A DNA stretch of 64,000 nt from Saccharopolyspora indica (GCF_027853965.1 NZ_JAQGLB010000005.1:1-64000); one strand, 5' to 3'; shown: positions 50,753 through 59,306, numbered from the stretch's first letter. Notes: generated by a model from the letters alone, not told the origin. A program made the numbers and translations.

Positions 50753-51394
50753 TTAGCCGGGATTCAGAACCTCGTCGTCGGCGTGCGCGCCGAACTCGGC
50801 GACGCGCACCTCCGCGATGCGCTCGTACCGGTTGATGCGGTCGGTCCACTCCGCGTCGACGCCGAACGCCGCCTGCGCGAAGCCCACCCGCCCGACGGCC
50901 TCGGCCAGGCCCGGATCGCCTGGCGCCAGCAGCCGCAGCGGCGCGTCGAGCGCCACGGTGTGCGGAGGCACGAAGTACTCGTCCGGAACGACGGTGCGCG
51001 CATGGACGAGCGCACCGACAGCGACGACCGAGCCTGCCCCCAACCGCGCGCGCTGCAGGACCGTCGCCGCGGTCGCCACGTAGACGCACCTGCCGACCTC
51101 GCAGCCCAGCAGCGTGGCCTGCGGCCCCACGAAGACGTGGTCGCCGACGAGCACCGGCTGATCGCCGGCGACCGCGGACCCGCGCAACACCGCGTTCTCG
51201 CAGATCACCGCCGCCTCCCCGACCTCGATCCGAGCTCCCTCGGCATCGAGCACCGCGCCGTACATCACCCGCGCCCTCGGCCCCACGCGGACATCACCGA
51301 CGAGCGTGGCCGTCGGCGCGATGTAGGCGGTGGGATGGACCCGCGGTTCACGCCCGCGGTGCCGGATGCGGATTCCCTGCACTACAGCGTCCAT
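50753..51394 (-). CDS. left-handed beta-helix protein, gamma-carbonic-anhydrase-like but lacking metal ligands
   Basis: A 213-residue LbetaH protein: HPTAYIAPTATLVGDVRVGP, then VMYGAVLDAEG, ICENAVLRGSA, and VFVGPQATLLGCEVG. In gamma carbonic anhydrases the last segment reads VxVGHxxxLHGC and supplies two zinc histidines; here both are replaced (Pro and Leu). The C-terminal helix is typical. Zinc-dependent hydration is therefore unlikely and an acyltransferase-like or scaffolding role is possible. ATG at 51394 has only weak GAGA upstream. Confidence 0.72.
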   Translation of the reverse strand: MDAVVQGIRIRHRGREPRVHPTAYIAPTATLVGDVRVGPRARVMYGAVLDAEGARIEVGEAAVICENAVLRGSAVAGDQPVLVGDHVFVGPQATLLGCEVGRCVYVATAATVLQRARLGAGSVVAVGALVHARTVVPDEYFVPPHTVALDAPLRLLAPGDPGLAEAVGRVGFAQAAFGVDAEWTDRINRYERIAEVRVAEFGAHADDEVLNPG

Positions 51395-51458
51395 GAGCGG
51401 ATTCTCAGCCGACCGGCCGCGACCACGCTGGCGGATTTCAGACGTCGCGTTCGCCGGG

Positions 51459-51551
51459 ACCTACACCTTCCGCGATTCGAGCCACTGCACGCCAAACTCC
51501 TCTGGTTGCACGATCGAATCGCTCAACCCTGAGACTGACGTACCAGCATGA
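51459..51551 (+). pseudogene. possible DUF397 remnant
   Basis: A short frame reading TYTFRDSSHCTPNSSGCTIE resembles the start of a DUF397 domain (FRKSSxCTPNxSGCVE). It is not preceded by a start codon with a ribosome binding site and ends at a stop after about 30 codons. No XRE partner is adjacent. Possibly a decayed fragment of another cassette; could be chance. Confidence 0.25.
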
Positions 51552-51650
51552 TCATTCATTGGCCTTCGCCAAGATCCCGGCAGAGTCCTTCAGCGGAGCC
51601 GGATCAGCGGTTCTGAGGACTGACGCAGCGCGTTCCTCGAGTCGTCCCCC

Positions 51651-52220
51651 TCACTCCTCCACACGACCAGCGTTCGCATCCTGTTCATCGTCGGTCTGCC
51701 CCGCATCGATCGGGATCGACGAGGTCGAGATGCCAAGGATTCTGCGAAAGACATCGGCGAAGTCGCGAAGGACTCGGTTGTCCGCGGGCTCACGGCTGAT
51801 CGTGAACTCGACCTCCGTCTTGCCGTCCTTGCGGTGGATCCGGAACTCGATCTTCGTTTGCAACCAAGAGATCAAGAAGGCAAGAACGGCCACGGCCCCC
51901 AGCGCCGACTCGACACCCATCTGCTCGTCCTGCGGAGGGTCGGCCAAGAGCTGCTCGACACGGTTGCGGGTGTCCGGATCCGCATTCGCCCCTTCAAGCG
52001 CCCGCCGCGCGGCAGTCAGCGCGTTGTCCTCGTTCGAGAGCACTTGCTCCGGTTCCACGTCAGCGATTCCAGACTGCGCCAGCAGCGAGGACAAGACCAG
52101 TCGGGCCTCAGCCGGAGTCCGGACCACCTCCGGGAACTCGGAACGGAGATCCTCCGCAAGGTACTGGATCGAGAGCAGAACAGCCCGGTCATCGAGCTCG
52201 CCGACAGGGGTAGCTGTCAT
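51651..52220 (-). CDS. single-pass membrane or hydrophobic-segment protein of the CHAT operon
   Basis: A 189-residue protein. Residues 1-100 are acidic and helical (SIQYLAEDLRSEFPEV, then TAARRALEGANADPDTRNRV). Residues 105-120 are hydrophobic (SALGAVAVLAFLISWLQTK). A beta-rich stretch with KIEFRIHRKDGKTEVEFTIS and a final helix follow. The layout recalls small constant components (EACC-like) of CHAT conflict systems but I cannot assign the family. ATG at 52220 has GGAGATT upstream and overlaps the CHAT gene stop (ATGA), so the two are coupled. It is the last gene of the operon. Confidence 0.68.
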   Translation of the reverse strand: MTATPVGELDDRAVLLSIQYLAEDLRSEFPEVVRTPAEARLVLSSLLAQSGIADVEPEQVLSNEDNALTAARRALEGANADPDTRNRVEQLLADPPQDEQMGVESALGAVAVLAFLISWLQTKIEFRIHRKDGKTEVEFTISREPADNRVLRDFADVFRRILGISTSSIPIDAGQTDDEQDANAGRVEE

Positions 52221-55200
52221 CGCCAATCTCCTACCAGTACAAAGGGAGCCCAGTGATAAGGGTGAGCCGTCCAAGGTTCGGCCTCACCGCGAAGCATCCG
52301 CAGCTGCGTCCGGTGAAACAGTAACCACAGTGGCATCGTGGGATGCACGCGCCACCCGTCGTAGAGCTCTGCGAGGAACCGCCGAGAGCTCTCCTGGTCG
52401 ACGTTCCAGGCAGGTGCGATGACTGCCGATACGCCGCTTTGGAGGAAGGTGCGCACCAGGCCGCTGAACTCGTCGCCGCCGTTCTCGCGGGCGAGGCTGC
52501 CCGCCGAGCACGCACGCAGCACCAGCAAGCGCAGCGACGTCTCGATGTCCGCCAACTCGCCCACGGACAGGACATGGCCACGTCGCTGTTCAGGCCCGGA
52601 TCGGCGGGGATCAATACTCGGCCGGGCGCCGCCATGAGCGAGGAGCAGACCGGATTCCAGCGGCTCCGAGCGATTGATGGAGCCGTGGCAGGTCAGATGC
52701 GCAATCCGGGCGTCGGCGATTCCGGCAAGCACCGCGCTGGGCGTGGCATCGATGCCGACAACCGAGTGCGGCGGTCGACCGTCGACGGTCAGGAGGTCCT
52801 GGTCGCGTTCGAAGTTCTCCGGGATGAGATCCTCGCGCGCGGCGACGCCGGCGACGAAGGCTTCGCCTTGCTGCGCGTCGTCGCTCTGGCGCCGGGCCAG
52901 GACAGCAGGCAGTGAACTCAGGCTGGGGCAGTAGACGGTGGCCGCGACCTCGACCAGGCGCGTCTGGTCGGTAACGGGCAGCGCGTGGAGCGGTAGCAGG
53001 TGAACAGGGCCGTGGGGCGCGAAACAGACGAGGGGCAGGCCCGCGGTGTGCGCTGTGAACGACAGCAGCTCCGGCCCGATGTCGTCCAGAAACGCGATGC
53101 TGCGACGATGCGGATGTCTACCGCGCAGGGGCGCAACCGGCGGAAAGGACTCAGGGTCACCGTTGAAGGTCACACGCAACCGCTCTACCACGGCGCCCAA
53201 CTCCGCCTCCGTCAGCGAAACGCGGCAGACCCGCAGTTCTTCGTCGTCAGACCGCAAGATGAAGCAGGTGGTTTCGTCCCGGCCGACGAAGTACGAGACC
53301 AGGGCCATGCCAACGTCCGGCGCATGTTGGCCCAGCATCCCTCTGACCTGGTGCAGATCGGCCGGGAACGCCTGCCTCACCCGCACGTACTCAGGGGCCA
53401 GTGGCCGCAGCCGTTCCCAGATCGCCGACAGTTCGGCGCGCACTTCGGCCAGCCGGGCGAGACGCTCGCCACGGCTGCGCGCTCCGGCCGTCCACTGCGA
53501 CCGTTGAAGCCGACGCTCGGCAAGGATCAGCTCCGCCTCGCGCTCCAGAAGATCGATCGGAAGCGGCTCGCCTGTGTGGGCGGGACGTCGTGACATCCCG
53601 ATGAGGAAGCTCCGGGACTTGGCCTCTTCATGGAGGTCGAACGCGAGCTCGTCACGACATCGAGCATCAGGCAGCTCCAGCCGTGTGTCGGTGTGCACCA
53701 AGAGCTGAATGAGCAAGTCGTAGACCCGGATGTGCGTTCCCAGGATCTCGCTGTGCCGCTGCTCGACGAGCGCTTGTTCGACCTTCTCGAGAATCAGGGT
53801 CCTGGCTTTCCACAACAGGTCGAAAGCCTCCTGACGGCTCTCCGGCGCAGCAACCAGCAGCTCGGCGAGCTTGGTCCGGGACTCGATCACGCCGCCCCGC
53901 CGCGACCCCCTCGACTCCCAGTTCCCCAGCACCTCACGCCGGACGCCGATCGCGACGTCACGCTGACCAGTCGCAGCGAGATGGTCGGCGAGTAGGTCCG
54001 TCAGCAGGGTGTACGCAGGCCAGTTCCTCTCTCTGATGGCGCGTCCTAACGCGGGCTGCAGCAAGCCTCGACAGACGTCCTCCGGGAGCGTGTTGTCCGG
54101 CCGCCGCACCCTGGGGAGGTAGTGGGTGAGGGCGGTGAGCGTGTCGGTCGCGTGTTCCGCGTGCATGAAGCCGACGCGGTGGAACAGGTTCGCCCTTTCT
54201 TCATCGTCCAGTTCAGTGTCCCCGAGCCCGAAGTGGGTGACCGCCTCGCTGAAAGTCGGACCGTCCGAGCCGGTGCGGCATGCGAGAGCCGCCCGGTACT
54301 GTTCGCGAGCCGCGGCTTTGTCCCCCTTGGCGAGAAGGGCGGCGCCGAGGTTGTTGTGGGCGGACGCCAGCGACAGATGATCGGACCAGGTTCTGGCCTG
54401 GACCAGGTTGTCGCTCGCCGCGTGAACCGCGTCGCGATGGCGTCCCGCCTGGCTCAGCAGACGCGCGACCGATGCGCGGGCGCGGAACTCGCTACGCCGG
54501 TCGCCGAGATACCGGGCCATCGCAACCACGGTCTCGTGATCGCTCAGCGCCAGATCGTCCTCTTCGCTCTCCTCATGCAGCTCAGCGCGCAGATTCACTG
54601 CACGCATATGGAGACCCACCTCGGGCTCTGGAGCTGAAGAAGCGAGAACAATCTCGCTCAACACGGCCGTGGCCTCCTCGCCGCGTCCGGTGTCTGCGAG
54701 GCAGGTCGCCAGCGCTGTCCGGGCGGCCGTATTGGGCTTCTCCGGTTCGATGGCCAGGGCCGTCTGGTAGGCGTCGATCGCCAGGTCCAACTGGCCGCAG
54801 GCTTGCGCAGAGCCCCCGAGCAGGAAGTAGGAGAACTGTCGTTCATCGTCGCCAAGGTCGTCGACTGCTGACTCCAGTTCAGCGCGTGCCCTGCTGACGT
54901 GACGCCATGCGTGGTCAGGTCGGCCCGTTCTGCCGCACCGGATCGCCCAGAGCAGTCTCGCGATCACGCGTTCCCAGGAACCGCCCGCCGCAAAGGCGAC
55001 TGCCACCAGAGCGGCAACATGCTGGTCCGTCGCCGGTTGCCAGCCGCTTCCGAGGATCGCTGCTCGTGCCCGACCGAACGCATCGTCGCCGAGCGCGGTC
55101 CGGTATCGCCTGGCCGCGAGGAACATGCTGAACAGCGAGGGCAGCGCCAGAGCGTGATCGAGCCAAGGTTCAAACCCGTCGATCGACACGTCATCAGAAG

Positions 55201-55432
55201 AAATCAGCCGGTAGTCGCTCAGCACCTCTTCGATCAACAGCCGCAGGTAAGCCACATAGGCTGCCTCCGCTGTGCGCCCGGCGATGAGTGCAGCCTGCTC
55301 GCGTGCGGAGAGGTCCTGAAGCAGGCCGCGCGCGTCGAACGGCATCGCCGTGCGGATCAACGGCTCCAGTTCGTCGAGGCTGCGCGCCGACAGCAGAACG
55401 CGGAGCAGCGCAGCCTCCCGTGACTCGGCCAC
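52217..55432 (-). CDS. TPR-CHAT (caspase-like) protease
   Basis: A 1071-residue protein. The N-terminal two thirds are helical with TPR repeats (LDLAIDAYQTALAIEPEKPN, SLASAHNNLGAALLAKGDKA). The C-terminal 300 residues are a CHAT peptidase: ILRSDDEELRVCR, GPVHLLPLHALP, His916 in IAHLTCHGSI, Cys975 in VLRACSAGSLAREN, and the tail HWAPFVLVGDW. The His-Cys dyad is intact. GTG at 55432 lies 1 nt after the upstream TPR gene stop. CHAT proteases act as effectors in prokaryotic conflict and cell-death systems, activated by partner proteins. Confidence 0.88.
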   Translation of the reverse strand: MAESREAALLRVLLSARSLDELEPLIRTAMPFDARGLLQDLSAREQAALIAGRTAEAAYVAYLRLLIEEVLSDYRLISSDDVSIDGFEPWLDHALALPSLFSMFLAARRYRTALGDDAFGRARAAILGSGWQPATDQHVAALVAVAFAAGGSWERVIARLLWAIRCGRTGRPDHAWRHVSRARAELESAVDDLGDDERQFSYFLLGGSAQACGQLDLAIDAYQTALAIEPEKPNTAARTALATCLADTGRGEEATAVLSEIVLASSAPEPEVGLHMRAVNLRAELHEESEEDDLALSDHETVVAMARYLGDRRSEFRARASVARLLSQAGRHRDAVHAASDNLVQARTWSDHLSLASAHNNLGAALLAKGDKAAAREQYRAALACRTGSDGPTFSEAVTHFGLGDTELDDEERANLFHRVGFMHAEHATDTLTALTHYLPRVRRPDNTLPEDVCRGLLQPALGRAIRERNWPAYTLLTDLLADHLAATGQRDVAIGVRREVLGNWESRGSRRGGVIESRTKLAELLVAAPESRQEAFDLLWKARTLILEKVEQALVEQRHSEILGTHIRVYDLLIQLLVHTDTRLELPDARCRDELAFDLHEEAKSRSFLIGMSRRPAHTGEPLPIDLLEREAELILAERRLQRSQWTAGARSRGERLARLAEVRAELSAIWERLRPLAPEYVRVRQAFPADLHQVRGMLGQHAPDVGMALVSYFVGRDETTCFILRSDDEELRVCRVSLTEAELGAVVERLRVTFNGDPESFPPVAPLRGRHPHRRSIAFLDDIGPELLSFTAHTAGLPLVCFAPHGPVHLLPLHALPVTDQTRLVEVAATVYCPSLSSLPAVLARRQSDDAQQGEAFVAGVAAREDLIPENFERDQDLLTVDGRPPHSVVGIDATPSAVLAGIADARIAHLTCHGSINRSEPLESGLLLAHGGARPSIDPRRSGPEQRRGHVLSVGELADIETSLRLLVLRACSAGSLARENGGDEFSGLVRTFLQSGVSAVIAPAWNVDQESSRRFLAELYDGWRVHPTMPLWLLFHRTQLRMLRGEAEPWTAHPYHWAPFVLVGDWR

Positions 55433-55433
55433 G

Positions 55434-56612
55434 TCACCGCCCCCACTGCGCCAGAAGTGCACGGAGGTCATCGACGTCACGACGCTCGTCGTCGTTGGCG
55501 GCCTTGTCGTAGGCGGCCAACAGGTGTCGCTCTCCGCGTGGCTGGTCATGAGACCAGAAGACCTGGGCCATGTTGAAATGCTCGGAGTGAGTCAGGTCAA
55601 CGCTCGCCTCCAACTTTTCGGCAATCGCCGACGCCTGCGCGGACTCGCCATGAATGTGCTCGGCGAACATCAGCATGCCGAGATACTCACGATTGGCCGG
55701 GAACGACTTCAGCATCTCCCGCAGCCCGACGATCGCGGCGTCCGCCTCCGGCCTTTGCTCCAGGTCCACAGCGATCTCGAAGAGTTCGATGATCCTCGCC
55801 CGCAACGTGGCGGCCAGTTCTGCATGGTCTGCGTCCCGGCCGCTCCTCGTGAACTCGCGCAGCACTAGCGAGTTGGGGTCGGCCTGCTCCAACTGCCGCA
55901 GCACTTCATCGAAACGCTCGTCGTGCGTCACCCCGTACGCGTAGAGGAGCCTTTCCAGAACGCCCACGTTCCCGGGCTCGATCGCGTAGGCGGCTTCCAG
56001 AACGCTGGTGGCCTCGGCCATCGTGTCCTCGATGTCGGCGGCTTTGCGCAGTGCCAGCAACGCGTTCGCCAGCTGCACCCGGTCGGCGGTCGTCGCCTCG
56101 CCGAGCGCGATCCGTTCCCTGAGCATGTCGGCACGCAGCCGCAGCATCCGATAATCCTCATCACGCCAGGCTATCCAGGCGGTGAGCTCATCTCGCCTGC
56201 GCTGAACGGCCACACGTATCTGATGGCGGTCGATATCGGCGAGACGCAGCTGCCCGGCCTCGGCTGCTGCGATCGCCGCGTCCAGCGTCGCTGCGGCGAG
56301 ATCGACCGCACCGACTCGGACGTAGGCGACCGCGAGATTCAAGCGGAACTCCGTTCGCTCCGGCGCTCTCGAGATGGCCTCGCGCAGCACCGGGATGGCC
56401 TCGTCGACCCGTCCGACCGCAACCAGCCCGGTCGCGTGCAGATGCAAAGCAGCAGCGGAGCCATCCGCAGCCCTCGCGGCCAACACCGCCAGGGCTCGCT
56501 CGGCTTCTTCGGGAGTGGCGCGCTCCAATCGATCCAGCAGGGCTGGAGAGTCCCCGCTCCGGTCGTTGGCGTCTAACAGCCACTGCAAGTCGAGTCGCGG
56601 CTCACGCACCAT
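55434..56612 (-). CDS. TPR-repeat protein of the CHAT operon
   Basis: A 392-residue all-helical repeat protein. TPR-like units include GRVDEAIPVLREAISRAPER, DLAAATLDAAIAAAEAGQLR and AEATSVLEAAYAIEPGNVGV. No catalytic domain, signal or membrane segment is seen. ATG at 56612 has GGGGTG upstream. It ends 1 nt before the CHAT gene, so the pair is coupled; it probably acts as a sensor, adaptor or regulator of the protease. Confidence 0.8.
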   Translation of the reverse strand: MVREPRLDLQWLLDANDRSGDSPALLDRLERATPEEAERALAVLAARAADGSAAALHLHATGLVAVGRVDEAIPVLREAISRAPERTEFRLNLAVAYVRVGAVDLAAATLDAAIAAAEAGQLRLADIDRHQIRVAVQRRRDELTAWIAWRDEDYRMLRLRADMLRERIALGEATTADRVQLANALLALRKAADIEDTMAEATSVLEAAYAIEPGNVGVLERLLYAYGVTHDERFDEVLRQLEQADPNSLVLREFTRSGRDADHAELAATLRARIIELFEIAVDLEQRPEADAAIVGLREMLKSFPANREYLGMLMFAEHIHGESAQASAIAEKLEASVDLTHSEHFNMAQVFWSHDQPRGERHLLAAYDKAANDDERRDVDDLRALLAQWGR

Positions 56613-56655
56613 AGAAGCACCCCGTTGTCGGATCGTAGCCGTAGTCAGACCTCAT
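56602..56655 (-). CDS. possible tiny ORF overlapping the TPR gene start
   Basis: ATG at 56655 encodes 17 residues, MRSDYGYDPTTGCFYGA, ending in a stop 11 nt inside the TPR gene. A GTG at 56685 would give 27 residues. GGGGTG lies 4 nt before the ATG. The tyrosine- and glycine-rich composition is unusual and the overlap would couple it to the operon. It could be a leader peptide, a substrate or a chance ORF. Confidence 0.35.
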   Translation of the reverse strand: MRSDYGYDPTTGCFYGA

Positions 56656-56874
56656 GTCACACCCCGTGATCCTGGCATCAGCCACCGCTCCGCCGCAGAC
56701 CTCCGACAAGTTCGTGAGCCCGTCGTCGGTTCTCCTCGACAGGGCGGGGCCGGAAGGCGACGAAGTTGGTGGGTTGCTGGGCGAGCAGCTCGTGCAGCTC
56801 ATGGTTCTCTGGAGTCAGGACGTGAACGGCCCGAACCCGGCTCGTGCAGCACCGAGCCCCGCAACCACTTCGGC

Positions 56875-57219
56875 AGGTGTGCCGGGTCGGCGAGCAGAGA
56901 TCGAGCACCTGATCAAGCTCTCCAACCTGCCGAACATGCTGATCCAGGTGATACCGTTCAAGACTTCTCCAGGCCGTCGGTCGGCACTCGTTTTGTCCTG
57001 ATCCGCGTTCCGTCGCCGGGAGCAGCTGGACCGCTGGAACTCGCTTACATGGAAGGCGCGGGCGAGATCCGCTACCTGGACGACAAGAAGGCGCTCACCG
57101 CCCACGAGCCGGCCTGGGCTCGCCTCACCAGCACCGCATTGCGGTTCGATGAGACCCGCGCGTTCCTCAGAACGATCTCACGCGAGCTTCTCGAAGAGAC
57201 GAAAAACTCCAGTTCCTAG
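56875..57219 (+). pseudogene. frameshifted remnant of an XRE-DUF5753 regulator
   Basis: Only the DUF5753 C-terminal third is present, in two frames. The first reads AEIEHLIKLSNLPNMLIQVI PFKTSPG and stops; after a shift near 56965-56980 the second continues as PSVGTRFVLIRVPSPGAAGP, then LAYMEGAGEIRYLDDKKALT and FLRTISRELLEE to a stop at 57219. This is the standard DUF5753 ending. The HTH and first two thirds are missing, with unrelated sequence of the CHAT operon abutting. The tandem DUF397 gene follows 9 bp later. Confidence 0.75.
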
Positions 57220-57228
57220 GGAGATTGC

Positions 57229-57609
57229 ATGATCACAACGCCGCGACCCGAGTTCACCGAGCATGACTTCCGCAAGGCGACGCGAAGCGAACCCACCAAG
57301 AGCTGCGTCCGCGTCGCCCGTCGTGGCGGGTGGGTCGAGATGCGTGACGACAAGGTGCCTTTCGGCTCACCCGAAGACCACCGGCTCGTGTTCACCGCCG
57401 AGGAGTTCGACGCCTACCTGACCGGCGAGCGCGACAGGCGGACCAGCGGCCTGTGCTTAGAGATCACGCGCCGCGACGAGGACGGGCTGTTCGTCTTCCG
57501 GCAGCGTGGGCGGGCTGGCGTCGAGCTGGTCTTCACCGAAGCCGAGGTCGCGGCGTTCCGGGACGGTGTCGCGAAGCGCGAGTTCGACGCGATCGCCTAC
57601 GCCGCATAA
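57229..57609 (+). CDS. tandem DUF397 protein
   Basis: A 126-residue protein with two DUF397 domains in a row. The first (about 10-65) has FRKATRSEPTKSCVRVARRG and FTAEEFDAYLTGERD. The second (about 66-126) has CLEITRRDEDGLFVFRQRGR and FTEAEVAAFRDGVAKREFD. A duplicated domain in one chain is less common than a single one. ATG at 57229 has GGGAGA upstream. Its regulator partner is a pseudogene just upstream, leaving it an orphan. Confidence 0.82.
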   Translation: MITTPRPEFTEHDFRKATRSEPTKSCVRVARRGGWVEMRDDKVPFGSPEDHRLVFTAEEFDAYLTGERDRRTSGLCLEITRRDEDGLFVFRQRGRAGVELVFTEAEVAAFRDGVAKREFDAIAYAA

Positions 57610-57691
57610 ATCCGGCTCCTGCGTCGCATCTGCGGGTGGTGATACCGGGCTGGGCTTGGGTTCAAAGCGGTGGGTGGTCGCCTTGGGGGTG

Positions 57692-57771
57692 GGGCAGTTT
57701 TGCCGGAAATTGCCCGCGTTCTCGACAGAACCTGCGGCGGCGACGGGAGGCAATTTCCGGCAAAACTGCCC
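57692..57771 (+). repeat. hairpin element 1
   Basis: The 23-nt arm at 57692-57714 (beginning GGGCAGTTTTGCC, ending GGAAATTGCC) is the exact complement of 57749-57771. The 34-nt loop contains GTTCTCGAC (57718-57726) and GCGGC (57734-57738). It is related to element 2 in the opposite orientation. Confidence 0.85.
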
Positions 57772-57845
57772 GTGTCACCACGCGGGTTCCGCCGTACGAT
57801 CGCTCACCCGCTCCCACGGCGGCGCTGACCAGGGCCGGGACCTGT

Positions 57846-57868
57846 ACCACCACTGTTCGTGTGGTGGT
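57846..57868. repeat. small hairpin between the two elements
   Basis: ACCACCAC (57846-57853) pairs perfectly with GTGGTGGT (57861-57868) around a 7-nt loop TGTTCGT. It may be a terminator or part of the composite structure. Confidence 0.6.
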
Positions 57869-57875
57869 GACCTCC

Positions 57876-57954
57876 GGCGATTTTGCCTGAAACTGGCGTC
57901 CCTGTCCGGCCGCATCCTGCGTCGAGAACGTGGCCAGTTTCAGGCAAAATCGCC
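57876..57954 (-). repeat. hairpin element 2 (inverted relative to element 1)
   Basis: The 22-nt arm at 57876-57897 (beginning GGCGATTTTGCC, ending TGAAACTGGC) is the exact complement of 57933-57954. The loop carries the reverse complements of element 1 loop motifs: GTCGAGAAC at 57921-57929 and GCCGC at 57909-57913. Five arm positions differ from element 1, each matched by a compensating change on the other arm. Confidence 0.85.
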
Positions 57955-58130
57955 CCGCGCACGACGCAACCACCTACCGCAGTGCACCCAACCCAGCCCC
58001 GCACCCGACCGGCTCCGTCACCACACCAACCCGGCCGCGCTATCACCGCCGGTCGCCAGGTCCCGCCCGACTCTCACCGCTGATCGCCAGACGCCTCCTG
58101 CCTGGTCAGATACCCACGGACACAAGGCAA

Positions 58131-58165
58131 AGCCCTCGTCGGTCCTGATCGGACGGACGAGGGCT
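58131..58165 (-). terminator. hemH operon terminator
   Basis: A perfect 10-bp stem, AGCCCTCGTC (58131-58140) with GACGAGGGCT (58156-58165), and a 15-nt loop, 14 bp beyond the hemH stop on the minus strand. Confidence 0.7.
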
Positions 58166-58178
58166 CTGTCCTCGGCTG

Positions 58179-59198
58179 TCAGCAGCCCGGAGCGCAGGGC
58201 TCGCCGTTGGTCGTGGAGCCCGCCGCCGGGAGTTCGGAGAGCTTGCGGACCTCCGCGCCGTCGGTGTGCTCGGCGATCAGCTCGGTGATCAGCTTCGCGA
58301 AGCGCGGGTCCGGGCCCGCCGTTCCGGCGCGGGCGAAGCCCATGCCCAGGTCCGCGGCCTTGTCCTTGGCCTCGTTGTCCAGGTCCCAGATGACCTCGAG
58401 GTGGTCGGAGATGAAGCCGACCGGGCTGACCACCACCGCCTGGACGCCCTTGGCGTGCAGGTCTTCCAGGTGGTCGCAGATGTCCGGTTCCAGCCACGGC
58501 ACCTGCGGCGGGCCGGAGCGGGACTGCCAGACCACGTCGTAGGCGTCGACGCCGACCGCTTCGGCCACCAGCCGGGCTGCTTCGGCGACCTGGCGGGAGT
58601 ACCAGCGGGGCTGGCCGTCCGGGCCTTCCTGGTCGTCGGCGCGCAGCGGGATCGAGTGGGCGGTGAACACCAGCCGGGCCTGCTCGCGCTGGGCCGGGTC
58701 GAGCTCCTCGAACGCCCGGCGCACCGCGTCGGCGTTGGCCTCGACGAACAGCGGGTGGTCGAAGAACTGGCGCAGCTTCACCAGTTCCGGTGCCCGCTCG
58801 CCGACCGCTTCCCGCGCCCGGGCGATGTCCTCGTGGTACTGCTTGCAGCCCGAGTACCCGCCCCACGCCGAGGTCGCGAACACCAGCGCGCGGCGCACGC
58901 CGTCGTCGGCCATCTTCGCGACGGTGTCCTCCACCATCGGGTGCCAGTTGCGGTTGCCGAAGTAGACCGGCAGCTCGCGGCCCTGCGCGGCCAGCTCGGC
59001 CTCCAGCGCGGCGATGATCTCGTGATTGAGCCGGTTGATCGGCGACACCCCGCCGAAGTGGTGGTAGTGCTCGGCGACCTCGTCGAGGCGTTCCGGCGGA
59101 ACTCCCCTGCCTCTGGTCACGTTCTCCAGGAACGGCCGGACCTCGTCCGGGCCCTCCGGTCCTCCGAACGACAGGAACAGCAACGCGTCAAAGCTCAC
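58179..59198 (-). CDS. hemH: ferrochelatase (actinobacterial, coproporphyrin type)
   Basis: A 339-residue ferrochelatase inserting iron into the porphyrin; actinobacteria use coproporphyrin III and the enzyme is also called CpfC. Motifs are [26 protein letters not shown], the catalytic His181 in [10 protein letters not shown], and [13 protein letters not shown]. Cys118 and the C-terminal Cys335 and Cys339 (GEPCAPGC) fit the 2Fe-2S cluster known in actinobacterial forms. GTG at 59198 is the start. It lies downstream of inhA, as in mycobacteria, but with 301 bp between them that hold a dispersed repeat. Confidence 0.92.
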   Translation of the reverse strand: MSFDALLFLSFGGPEGPDEVRPFLENVTRGRGVPPERLDEVAEHYHHFGGVSPINRLNHEIIAALEAELAAQGRELPVYFGNRNWHPMVEDTVAKMADDGVRRALVFATSAWGGYSGCKQYHEDIARAREAVGERAPELVKLRQFFDHPLFVEANADAVRRAFEELDPAQREQARLVFTAHSIPLRADDQEGPDGQPRWYSRQVAEAARLVAEAVGVDAYDVVWQSRSGPPQVPWLEPDICDHLEDLHAKGVQAVVVSPVGFISDHLEVIWDLDNEAKDKAADLGMGFARAGTAGPDPRFAKLITELIAEHTDGAEVRKLSELPAAGSTTNGEPCAPGC

Positions 59199-59306
59199 CC
59201 GACCATGATGGCGTCGACGGCTCGGCCGCGCGCAGCCGGGGGCACCGGCTGCGCGCGAGACCACACTCAATACCTGTTTGTGGTTGTTTTGCTCAGGGGT
59301 CGCTTG

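Larger units (their letters stand above)
57610..58178. other. non-coding hairpin-rich interval
   Basis: 569 bp between the tandem DUF397 gene and hemH. It contains two long perfect hairpins (57692-57771 and 57876-57954), a third small hairpin between them, and the hemH terminator (58131-58165). Frames through it are low-complexity antisense-type ORFs with no recognisable domain. It looks like a landing site for palindromic elements or a structured RNA locus. Confidence 0.55.

Noticed and set aside
56678-56908. 76-codon minus-strand frame just upstream of the TPR gene
   Set aside because: Its only start lies antisense to the DUF5753 remnant and no valid start precedes the plausible C-terminal part; could be a remnant but not supportable as a gene.
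57692-57954. CRISPR array
   Set aside because: Only two units in opposite orientation with long perfect arms; no regular direct repeats or spacers and no cas genes.
57662-57973. ORFs through the hairpin-rich interval
   Set aside because: They consist of hairpin arms and low-complexity sequence with no start signal or domain.
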